Source: Heliocidaris tuberculata (lineage: Eukaryota; Echinodermata; Echinoidea; Camarodonta; Echinometridae). From it: a stretch of 64,000 nt of DNA. Below the pieces are notes generated by a model that was not told where the DNA came from, did not search any database, and saw only the letters and a list, made by a program, of their open reading frames with translations. Shown here piece by piece: positions 39,227-49,259 of this stretch. Location of the stretch: positions 71,138,187-71,202,186 of the forward strand of contig CM046832.1 in the NCBI GenBank assembly GCA_025618425.1, in the 5' to 3' direction. Every line of letters starts with the position of its first letter. Position 1 is the first letter of the stretch. A program made the translations under genes and the position numbers.

Positions 39227-39544
39227 TTAATAATGAGTATGAAAGAAATAGAGGATAACATGGAAATGCTCATCAAGATCATGGTCTCATATGGATGAAG
39301 AAAAATATGGGCTGTTCAATGATATGTGTATTTCTAATGAGTAACAATCCCAAATCATTTCATGTCTTTTCAAAACCATGATAAATTAAACGTAGCAGCC
39401 ATCCAATCTTTTTGGACAATTGGATTTCTGACATGGCCACTATAGACTGTCTCAAATCAGTCATGCATGAACTGATCATGGTTATGATGTCTTATGAAAG
39501 AAGAGACAATGAACCTTTCAATGATATCAACATTAATGAAGAAA

Positions 39545-39960
39545 TGATGTAGAATTATTCATTAATTTACCCATAAAACTGGGTTTCCTCTTTTCAGGGA
39601 CACCCTGTATAGTCATAAAATCACATAAAGGGGAAGTCCACCTTGATATCAAGTTGGTTTTAGTAAAGTAGAAAAATGTAACAGACCAGCAAAAGTTTTA
39701 GGAAAATCAGATAAGCAATAAGAGAGTTTTGAAGTTTGAAAGTTGTAAATAGATCAAACAAAAATTTACAAAATCTACAAAATTTACAAAATGAAAGAAG
39801 AGAAAATGAGTTTATTTAGAATTATTAATCAATTTACATGTACCCATAAACTTGGGTTTCCTTTTTTTAGGGACACCTTGTACATGTATAATTATAAAAT
39901 TTCTTAAAGGGAAAGTCCACCCTGATATCAAGTTGGTTTCAAAAGAAGCAGAAAATTTAA
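39545..39960. repeat. ~270-bp direct duplication of a mariner-type end plus MITE start
   Basis: AATTATTCATTAATTTACCC through AGTCCACCTTGATATCAAG (39550-39660) recurs at about 39818-39945. Each copy contains the end CAGGGACACCCTG (or variant) followed by an AGGGGAAGTCCACC start. Confidence 0.65.
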
Positions 39961-40515
39961 GGAAGCAGAAAAATTAAGGAAACAGATCAGTAACAGTTTG
40001 AGCTAAATCCAATAAGAATAAGATAGTTATGAATTTTTGAAGTTGTAATCAATCAAACACAAATTAGCAACTCTGTGACGTATCTTGCCAACTACTCTCC
40101 CATTTGCTCTTAAAGGGAGCCCCCGCTCGATATCCATGTACGTTCAATTTCATTCGCTTGCCCCTATTGCAAGGCCGTGCATAACAACAATCTTGGAGCA
40201 GCGAACAAAATTGCCGTCGAGGGTGGGGTAGTTTGTCAGTTGGGTTGTTCAGTTCGCCTTTCTTCGGTCGAATGCGTATCACTGCTATTGCGTGCTCGTT
40301 TACCGAAGATGTACGGAGATTCCTGAATATTACCCGAGCCGGGCCAAGCTCTGAAACACCACGATTGGCGACTTTTCGGTCCCTTTAACACTTTACAGGA
40401 AATTTTATAAATGTTCATTTTATCATTGATGAAGGAATACATTCGTTTCATACAGGTTTTGTGTAAAAACATATTTGAAATGATGTTATCTAGGGTACAT
40501 GTATGGACTTTCCCT
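39908..40515. mobile_element. TTAA MITE, 608 bp, AGGGAAAGTCCA termini
   Basis: The 12-bp terminal inverted repeat AGGGAAAGTCCA at both ends is flanked by TTAA (39904-39907 and 40516-40519). TTAA with AGG-type ends is what Kolobok-family elements show; piggyBac usually starts CCY. Partial relatives lie at about 39627-39815, 42395-42590 and 54715-54950. The open frames inside are not recognised. Confidence 0.75.
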
Positions 40516-40519
40516 TTAA

Positions 40520-42390
40520 CTCTTTCATGGCAGGAATTACCTAAATGCTAAATTGATCACATTTTATGTTTCAAATTGACAACAGTAATATTTTTCTTTT
40601 ATTGCTACATGGTTCTAATAAAATGTCATGTTTTTGAAAACAACATACATGGTTAGGAACTTTGTCAAAAACTTGACAAAATTGCCAATTTTTATTAAAA
40701 ATTATTTTAAACCTCTTAAAGGGTGACTAAATTAGAGAGAAAAGGGGTGCTGTTTCCATGTATTTTTGCATTCAAATCACGAATCTGGCAATTGATTGTC
40801 AAAATTATGTCTCGTTTTGGCGAAAAAGGGGGAAAAGTAGAGGTTTGGGGACCGTTCCTTAAAACTCGTGAGCTGATTGGCTAATTGACGTCACACCCCC
40901 AAGTGACGTATGAAGAGTAAGAGGCACAAGATCTGCAGGCTGCGGCAATGTAACATTGCACACACAATGCGGTATTTGACCCCTCTGTTCAACGGACAAT
41001 TTATGAAAAAGGGAAATTAATCAATACAGGCTAAGGAGTGAATAATCATTATCAATATATTTTCTTTAAGATCAGTGAACACTTTTGCCCAAATATACAG
41101 CTCTTGTTTTGTTTTTTTAACTTTTCTTTGAACAATGTTCTCATCCATCTGAGCTTGCCGAACGATAGTTTTGCATTGGTCTTAAACGCGTACACAGCCG
41201 TTTTATGTGTCTGTGCAATGTACTACACATCTTTAATACGGCAACTGTGTCCCCCCTCGTAATAAGCGACTGGTGAACGCTTTTGTTTGGTTTGTTTTTA
41301 CTCTCGCCTTTTTTTACTTCGCTTTACATGTACTACGGTAATACTGACTTAGATTTTTGGCTGAATTCTTCGAGTAACTTGGAGAGATGGATAGTGATCG
41401 CGAGTCCGATTTGGGAGGACTTTTTCGAGCCAGATACGAACTCTGATTTATCAGATGATTTATCGATCCCGAAAGAGAAGAAGCTCAAGTGCAGTGGCAA
41501 GGGGAATTCGACCATTATGTTTGAACCCCTCGCAGAAGACGCGCCAGGGCATGGTGAAGGGGTCGCGGGGGAAGGGGCCGCGGGTGAAGCTGCTGCAGCT
41601 GCTGGAGGAGAAAAGTTATCACTGCAAATTGTACTCAACTCGCTTGGCCCTTGCCACTCTGCCCGCGTGAGCATACATGTACATGTACCTTTGCGACCCA
41701 CAATTTCCGTAGATTTTCATCTATAGGAAAATGATGTACGTAGGCTTACATCATCTTTAGGGGTCTTGCTACAGCCCGCAACTATACACCGATTTGGCAT
41801 TATTGATGAAATTGTGTCCCAAAATCAAAGTTATTGTGAGGAATTAAACACACGAAAATATGCGATGCAAATGGTCGATGCGGTGAATGTCATGCTCGGC
41901 ACCGGGCTGGGCCTGCCGGGGCCTGCGGGCGCGCACGGTATATAGGTTGGTGGAATATTTTCCCTTACTTCTCGTACGTCACAGATCGAGTGATCATGAT
42001 GTCGCTCGATGGGTTTTTTTTAGGGGCGGGGCTTATGACTGTGTAAATCAGCAAAAATGTACTTTTCAAATGATTATGAAATACGACTGAATGCATAAAA
42101 AAGTGTGTGATAGATATTTTTTGGCTCCTGATGACTCCTTCCTACAAAAATGGGCAATTAATTTTTTAATTTAGTCACCCTTTAATGTGTTGCCAATTTA
42201 AGGATTTTAAAGCTTATTCTCCTTTCTAAAATTCCTGGTATCAAACACATTAAAAAAAATATGGTCATGCAACTAAAATGGACACAGTGTGTGCAGAATT
42301 TTTTTGCTCTTTCTACTCATGCATCTGGGACATTTTTCAGGGCTCTGAATCAAAGTTATTGAGCCAAACCACAAAATGTGGTCAATTGGT
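40520..42390. mobile_element. piggyBac-like MITE interrupted by a 1.46-kb element
   Basis: The left part (40520-40719, starting CTCTTTCATGGCAGGAATT) and the right part (42182 to about 42390, ending GTGGTCAATTGG) together match the MITE at 46456-46862. They are split by the element 40720-42181. Its left TTAA (40516-40519) is also the right TTAA of the preceding MITE. The extreme right terminus is degraded. Confidence 0.75.
40720..42181 (+). mobile_element. TTAA element, 1462 bp, AGGGTGACTAAATTA termini (Kolobok-like?)
   Basis: Inverted termini AGGGTGACTAAATTA are flanked by perfect TTAA (40716-40719, 42182-42185) inside another MITE, which makes the boundaries certain. The GC-richer core (about 41380-41680) has an open frame with an acidic stretch (EPDTNSDLSDDLSIPKEKK) and FEPLAEDAPGHGEG. 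An ATG in another frame (41388, MDSDRESDLGGLF) looks like its natural start, which implies a frameshift. A donor-like CGC|GTGAGC follows at about 41668. Such an acidic N-terminus could be a first exon of an element-encoded protein, but no transposase core is present. It is probably a decayed or non-autonomous copy. Confidence 0.8.
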
Positions 42391-42394
42391 TTAA

Positions 42395-43610
42395 GGGGAA
42401 GTCCACCTTGATATCAAGTTGGTTTTAGTAAAGCAGACAAATGAGAGAAACAGACCAGCAAAAGTTTGAGCAAAATCAGATAAGCAATAAGAAAGTTATG
42501 AATTTTTAAAGTTGTAATAGATCAAACAAAAATGTGCAACTCTGTGATGAACCTTTGGAAGACCTCTCCCATTTGCTCTAGGTACCGTACTAAAAAAAAA
42601 AAAAAAATCTATTGTATACATACATACATACAATAGATTTTTTTTAAATACATGTATACATACATGTATATATGAATTATGCACCCAAGATATGAGTATA
42701 GATGCAACTCTTGTGTGAAACAGATCTATCTTTATATCAACAGCCAAGAAAATGGAAATATATGAAATTTTCAGTGCAAAGCAAATGGGAAAGGAGCAAA
42801 CTTTGGAAATTCATAACTTTTTATTGTAATATCTTTGTCCAAATGAAAATACCACAAAACCAAATACAATAGGATGGGTGTAAAAAGGAAGTAATGGGTG
42901 GGACAAGAAACTAAGATAAGTGGGAAATTTGTTTATTTGGCCTGGTGCGACTCCTCAATGGTTGGGTCGAATTCTCACTACAGTACCACTCTAGTTTATG
43001 TTGCATTTTTTTGTTGTTATGATAAATTTGACCATTTCATATCAAGTGATATATTGACATTTCACACATGCTTACATTGGAATAACAATTGACAATGTAC
43101 CCTTATTTTGTACCAATATTATAATAGTGCACATCTAGTAGTTTCTCCTATCTAAAATTTATAGATTACAAATTAAAAATTCAATTCAATTTTGCCCAAG
43201 CAAAATATTGATTTTAAAACTTGAATAAAACTAAAAGAAAGTAAATCTTGCCCCAAATCCCTAATGAATAACTGAATATTGTAATAAAATAATTGTGAAC
43301 TAATTTGCAATAGTAAAACCAGGTAGGCCTACCAGTATGTCTGAAAATAAAAATTACAATACAAGCTAGTTATCCTTTTATTTTGGGCAAGATTTACTCA
43401 ATTATTATTTTTTTCATCTAAATACTGTATTACAAAGAAAATCTGGGAAAAGTTTTTAGATTTTTATAGTTGATCTTATAAGGAGTTTGGGCGGGCACAT
43501 GTGATTTTAGAGTTTTATTGTAAAACTACAAAAATGTGAATTTGCAGACCATACGGAGAGTGTACGTACACACAGATCATTAGTTGTTCATTTCTAGATC
43601 ATTGACATTG
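42395..43610. other. Spacer with partial TTAA MITE
   Basis: It opens with a truncated copy of the AGGGGAAGTCCACC MITE (to about 42590), abutting the previous element at TTAA 42391-42394. A hairpin follows at about 42588-42645 (arms AAAAAATCTATTGTAT / ATACAATAGATTTTTT). No gene is seen in the rest. Confidence 0.5.
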
Positions 43611-43619
43611 GTACAGCAT

Positions 43620-43738
43620 TAGACTGAAAATTCTGTCTCTCGTTCGTTAGCCTCTTATTTGGGTAGGGTCTGCTCTTCCGAAGAGCAGACCCTACCCAAA
43701 TAAGAGGCTAATGAACGAGAGACAGAATTTTCGGTCTA
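43620..43738. mobile_element. 119-bp hairpin element with 9-bp flanking repeats
   Basis: Left arm 43620-43677 and right arm 43681-43738 are reverse complements with two mismatches over 58 bp, separated by a 3-base loop (CCG). The flanks GTACAGCAT (43611-43619) and GTACAGTAT (43739-43747) differ at one base and fit a 9-bp target duplication, as in MULE-like or related DNA elements. Almost the entire element is stem. Confidence 0.8.
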
Positions 43739-44249
43739 GTACAGTATATGCTCTGGTTCAACAACAACAGTTCAGTTATTAATATATTTTAAAGTTGTTT
43801 TGAATTCATGTTAAATTATTCTCAATTCACACTGTGTGTGACTATTGTCCAGCTGAGCTATGAATTTTGTGCATTTTCCTGTGTAGAGGTCTATTTAGGA
43901 TTTAGATCTTTCCAAATTGTTGATGTTAATGTGTTCACGACTTCACATTAATTTCTTCAGTTTTTTTTAACAGTGTAAAGGCCCATCAAGTGTCACAATC
44001 TGACATGAAATTTTTTCGATTTCTGATTTCTGACCATATATTTTGATACTGAATAACGTAGAGTCTAAGTTTCTAGTTTCACTCAATCGGTCTAACCTTT
44101 GTCATTTTGTTAGCATTTTTAAACTTTTATTTTACTGTAAAAAAATTTTGACATCAGAATTCAGATCTTTATTTAATTATTACCGCATAAACTATTTGAT
44201 CTAACAGTAACAAGTTAGTCCCGAGAGCTAGAATTACATGTACGGTCAG

Positions 44250-45272
44250 GGGTCCTAAAGCTACGCACCCCACAAATACGCGCAATACACTCGTTCAATG
44301 CGCCCAACTTTTGGTGTGACTGAACAACAAGATTGGGAAGGCAGTTGATGACTGCTGTCGACTCTGTCTCATAGAGCGAGAAGATGTTGTACACCTTGTT
44401 GCAACCTGCCCAGCTCTTACATCTGTGCGACAAGACTTCATTAATCGTACTAAGGCCAACAGCAACACTAGGCAGTTTGCGCAGTACTTTGAATCTGCCC
44501 CTGAGCTGTTCTTGGAGGTGGTCCTCTTTCTCCCTCTTGGACACATGAACAATAGTGCCAAAGCTCAGATGCATACACTTATCCTCTATTTCATACGTAA
44601 CCTTCACACAACTCGTCAAAATCTTCTCAACAACAGTTAAATACTCAAATGACCCACAGAACGCCACTCAGTGAATTTCGGCAGACTCAAGTGCCGACGA
44701 TCTCCGACCTTAGCGGAGGAAGGATACAAGAGAGAGAGAGGTATGGTAGTGGATCCAGTGTCCGAACACTTTTCAGAAAATCAACGATAGCAAATAAAAT
44801 ATCAAACGAATATCTGTCAAACTTACATAATCAATGCTCAAAGTCCTACAGAAAAAGAAGTTGATGGAATTTTAAAAAGACAATGTAGATTTAATACGAT
44901 ATTCCCTTCCGAGTGAACCCCTTCCCAACGACGCGGGCTTTTGGTCCCTTGAAAAAGGTACTGTATTTCCGAACGTGTCAAACCTATGGGAAAAAGACAC
45001 AACCTTTGTTTCTATAGTGTGGTTTTCATACGCGTATTCCCACGCGTATGAAAACCCATTTTAGGCGCTTAACTTTACACGTTCGGTAATACAATCTGTT
45101 CGGAATTACAATCCTTGACTAGACTTTTTATACGTTCGCCAAAAAGGAGTAAATTTTCCTTTGTTTTCGTGATATTATCATTATTTGGAAATCGGGGTGA
45201 AATTCGCATTACTAGTAAGCTTCAAAATCACGATTTGCATTCATTTATTACGTGTGCGTAGCTTTAGGACCC
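44250..45272. repeat. Inverted 19-bp pair bracketing 1.0 kb
   Basis: GGGTCCTAAAGCTACGCAC at 44250-44268 is exactly inverted at 45254-45272. A third, 15-bp copy in the same orientation as the right one lies at 45453-45467. The bracketed DNA holds a retroelement fragment and a 15-bp perfect hairpin at 45021-45056 (GGTTTTCATACGCGT, 6-base loop). No target duplication is seen. Confidence 0.55.
44320..44640 (+). pseudogene. Non-LTR retrotransposon ORF2 C-terminal fragment
   Basis: The frame is open from after a TGA (44317-44319) to TAA 44638-44640. It contains C-x2-C-x8-H-x4-C (CRLCLIEREDVVHLVATC), the zinc-knuckle-like motif found near the C-terminus of many LINE reverse-transcriptase proteins, followed by CPALTSVRQDF and a hydrophobic tail. 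No reverse-transcriptase domain is present upstream. The longer open frame on the opposite strand is a shadow. Confidence 0.6.
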
Positions 45273-46190
45273 TTCCATTTTTTTGACCAAATTCGACATG
45301 GGTATCGACATCAACTTGAAAATTAATATTATTGATATTAGTCCGTCGTAATTTTCTCAGGGATTTAATATATAGAACCAAGATATATGAAAGAAATTCG
45401 GGTTGCATTAATCATTAAAAAGTGACTTTTAGTTTTAGCCGCTGGAAACAAAGTGCGTAGCTTTAGGTTCCCCCATCATACATTAGGATGGCGGGTTGCA
45501 TTTCCGGACACTTAACAAAAATTAGCCTGTCAATTTTGCCGTCAGATTTTACGAAAAACATGCATCAAGTAACACTAAAACCACTAAAATATTTGTTCAC
45601 ATGATTTTCAACCTATCATGTGAAAGGTTTGTGACAATTTGCATGAAAAGTTGTTCGATTTACTGTTTAAAAATGACCTGTCTGGATTAACAACCTGTCC
45701 GGAATTACAATGTCTGGGTATACAAGTCTACTGTGACTGAGTGCTTTCTCAATTTGATTGATCATGACATTGGAGCTTACCTCCACCGTTCTGCCCCGGG
45801 GACGTTTCCTTGGAAGTAACGGGTAAGATGTTTCCCTTCGTAGGATTCCCCATTCTGTCCCTAACTTCACGTAGACTCTAGGTCGTAACGTGGACCTCAA
45901 AAGACAAAGTTAGTCCAGAACAAGCCAAAGTCCTTATGGTATATAGATCTACACCAGTAACTTCGTTAGTCTTTTCGAAATGACATCAAAACTTCAGAAA
46001 CAAGGTTGAGTAGGAGATGATTAGTAACAGTTATCTAGGTATAGGTTCTTCAGCCGTCCGACTGAGCATGCATGTTTCGAGTGGGCCTGGGTACCGGTGC
46101 GATGCGGTGCGCTATATGCAGCATGCAAGAAGAAACTTTAAAAAAATCGCAGGGGTAGTTTTTCTATATGCCATGGATCATAGGGCTGTA
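45273..46190. other. Spacer with one unassigned open frame
   Basis: On the minus strand, 45900-45667 is open for 77 codons and includes a basic PRKRPRGR motif. It has no recognised family and could be part of a decayed transposase or chance. No other feature is seen. Confidence 0.3.
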
Positions 46191-46455
46191 GTATGGCACG
46201 CCATTAGGGAATTAAATTTAATTGTTCAACATCAATACAAAATATATTTCACTTTAACAAATATATATTTATCTTTTACAAAACCATTTCACTCCCGCCA
46301 GTCATTATATATTTCACTCTAAACAAATATATTTCACTTTTCACAAAATTTCATTTCACTTTGTCACAAATAATCATGTCACGTTTTCACAAAAATCCTT
46401 TTCACTTTTAACAAAAATTCATTTCACATTTTACAAAATTACATTTCACTTTTAA

Positions 46456-46862
46456 CCCTTTCAAGACAGGAATTATTTAAGGGGTAAATTGATCACATTT
46501 TGTTCCTTAAATTGGCAACAGTAATATTTTTCTTTTAGTTCTACACGGTTCTAATAAGGTGTAATGTTTTTGAAAACAATGTACATAGTTAAAAATTCTG
46601 TTGAAAAGTTGAAAAAATTGCCAATTTTGATAAAAATCAGTGATTTTGAACTCTCAATGTGTTGCCAATTTAAGGATTTTAAAGCTTATTTTCCTTTTTA
46701 AATTTCCTGGAATCAAACGCAATATGGTCATGCAACAAAAATGGGCACAGTGTGTGCAGAAATGTTTGCTCTTTCTACTCATGTATCTGGTATATTTTTT
46801 AGGGCTCTGAATAAAAAGTTATTGAGCCAAACCACATAATGTGGTCAATTGTCCTGAAAGGG
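46456..46862. mobile_element. piggyBac-like TTAA MITE, 407 bp
   Basis: Termini CCCTTTCAAGACAG and CTGTCCTGAAAGGG-type (ending GTCCTGAAAGGG) are inverted and flanked by TTAA (46452-46455, 46863-46866). It sits inside the TTTCAC minisatellite of the left palindrome arm. The corresponding right-arm site (TTAA 51437-51440) is empty. Non-coding. Confidence 0.9.
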
Positions 46863-48256
46863 TTAACAAAATTTCATTTCACTTTTTTCACAAAAATCCT
46901 TTTCACTTTTAACAAAATTTCATTTCACTTTTTCACAAAAATCCTTTTCACTTTTAACAAAATTTCATTTCACTTTTCCCCAAAATACATTTCACTTTTC
47001 ACAAAATTTCATTTCACTTTTCATAAAAAATTCATTTCACTTTTCGCAAAAATTCATTTCACTTTTCACAAAAAAAATCATTTCACTTTTCACAAAAAAT
47101 CATTTCACTTTCAAGAGGAAATAAATTCCACTTTAAAAGAAAAATGCATTCCATTTATAGGCCTATTGTCTCGAAACAACTTTGCTTGTCATGAATCTAG
47201 ACCCCGATCTGGACCTGCGTGTACATTCCTCTCGTAATATACATGTGCGTATACTGTGGGTAAAAATCATTCCTCTTTCACCAAAACCATTTCACTCTGA
47301 AAAATACTGTATAAGCTGTTTTTTTCGCGTACAGATATTTTCGCGATTTTGGACTAGGTAGGGAAATTCGCGAGGGTTTAATTTCGCGATTTTTGTGATG
47401 TTTTTGTTACTATAAATAGCCATATATTGAAGTGGAAATTTTCGCGAGGACCGACTCGCGAAAATCGCGAAAATAAAACCACCGCGAAAATAACCACTTA
47501 TACAGTAATACGTTCCTCTTTTTTCTCGGCCTAAAGGTGGCGCTATAGCCAGCTAGCTCGAGCTACCACACTTGCCCAGCGCAGCGCAATCGAATCCCAT
47601 CCAGTTTCCGAACGCGACGTCGACGTTACTCCCCATCCTCAGGGATGTCGCTAGAACATTTTGAATGGGGGGGGGGGGGGGGGCCGGGGGGTGACACCCA
47701 AATTTGCTGACAAAAATGCTGCACCTTAATCTCCCCCCCCCCCCCACACACAAATAACAATAAAAGAAAATCGCAGATGAAGACAGGGGGGTCGCTAGGG
47801 AGAGGGTGGGGGAGGGGTGTGGGGGTGTCACATCCCCCACCCAAAGTTTCTGTCGGCAAATGCACCGCCTCTGTCGGCAAAAAAAAAAAAGGAGGGGAAA
47901 AAAGGGAAAGGGAAGAGGAAAGATAAAAGGAAAAGGAGAAAAGAGAAAGGAGAATAAAAAAGATAAGAAAAAAGAAAAGGGAAAGGAAAGAAAAAAAAAA
48001 GAAAAGGGAAGGAAAGAAAAAGAAGGGGGAAAAAATGGCACTATTTTTGCTCGCTTGCAAGAACACCGGAATTTCAATACTTTAATATTAAAGGCGTCTC
48101 CCTTCAGCAATGGGCTGCAGCCCCCCCCCCCCCCTTCCCCCGAGGATTTTCAAAAGTTCCGATATTCATATTCGGGTAGCGAGGTGCTGGAATATCCAAT
48201 TTTTGTGAAGCATTGCAAGGTTGCCAGATAATAATATTATGTTACTTGTGTATGCA

Positions 48257-49259
48257 CAGGCGTAGCCAGGATTTTTCAATGGGGGGGGGGAGGCAGACGT
48301 GAAGGATTCAACCGCGTAGCCAGGATTTCATTTTAGAGGGGCGGTTGTGAGCACGCGGAATTGGTGATGACTAGGGGTGGGTGCAGGGAGGGAGGGGGAA
48401 GTTTTTCCCCTCCCTCGCGAAGCGCGAAAGTTCTGACGTTTTAGCAAATTTGAGAGAAAGATAACGGCTAGCACCTTTTTTTTAGGCCGAAAGTTAGTTC
48501 GACGCACGGGATGCTTTTCAATTATTTGGACGCAATACTGTACTGTATGTAACACGGGTGGGTGCAGGGAGGGGGAATTTTCCCCCTCCCGCGTGAAGCG
48601 CGAAAGCTCTAGCAAATTTGAGAGAAAGATAACGGCTCGTAGCAAACAATTTTTTTTAGGTGGAAAGTTATAGTTCGACGCCCGGACTGCTTTTCAATTA
48701 TTTGGAAGCAACATTGCACTGTATGCATCAGGGATGGGTGCAGGGAGGGGAGTTATTTCCCCCTTCCCGGGGGGGGGGGGAACTTTGGCGTTCTAGCAAA
48801 TTTTGAGAGAAAGATAACTGCTTGTAGCGCCTTTTTAGACTTTTTTCTCTCACTTCCACCGCTTTTTCGCTCTCGTTTTATTTTTTAATGGGCCCCCTGG
48901 CTATGCCTATGTGTGTATGTAACTTCTGTGCATTGTCACTACGAAAAGTGTTTTTTTTTAATTTTGCTCGCTCGCTCGCAAACATTTAGAAATTGAACAG
49001 TTGATATTCGGGCAAAAGGCTTCCCCTACGGCAATTGGATCTTTCTCTCAAATTTGCTGAAACGTCACAGCTTTCGCGCTTCACGCGGTAGGGGGGGGGG
49101 GGAACTTCCCCCTACCTCCCTGCACCCACCCCTCATCACCAATTTCGCACGCTTCGTGTGCTCACAACCGCCCCATAAATTGAAATCCTGGCTACGCGGT
49201 TGGATCCTTCATGTCTGCCCCCCCCCCTCCTCCCCATTGAAAAATCCTGGCTACGCCTG
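48257..49259. mobile_element. Central hAT-like fold-back block
   Basis: CAGGCGTAGCCAGGATTTTT at 48257 is inverted at 49240-49259, with 8-bp flanks TGTATGCA and TGAATACA (6 of 8 equal). CAG...CTG ends and 8-bp flanks fit hAT elements. Inside, a roughly 180-bp unit (GGGTGGGTGCAGGGAGG ... AGAGAAAGATAAC) occurs three times (about 48374, 48557, 48731) and once inverted (49031-49130). The interior is rearranged, so these boundaries are provisional. Confidence 0.45.

Larger units (their letters stand above)
34736..39609. mobile_element. Long inverted repeats with TA flanks (possible composite element)
   Basis: About 340 bp at 34736-35075 is matched, diverged and inverted, at about 39270-39609. The ends are CAGGATGTCCCTGAAAA and CAGGGTGTCCCTGAAAA (inverted), each next to TA, as in Tc1/mariner-like elements. 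If paired, they delimit 4.87 kb that now holds a CAAGT minisatellite, several TTAA MITEs and an inverted copy of the SLC35A2-intron repeat. A third copy of the same end lies at about 39815-39885. The two ends may therefore be remnants of separate elements rather than one. Confidence 0.45.

Noticed and set aside
44215..44667. 150-codon minus-strand open frame
   Set aside because: It is the antisense shadow of the LINE C-terminal fragment, whose zinc-knuckle spacing is on the + strand.
47553..48231. Open frames of 140-185 codons on both strands
   Set aside because: They are Phe/Ser-, Lys- or Pro-rich translations of purine/pyrimidine tracts and G/C-runs in the palindrome.
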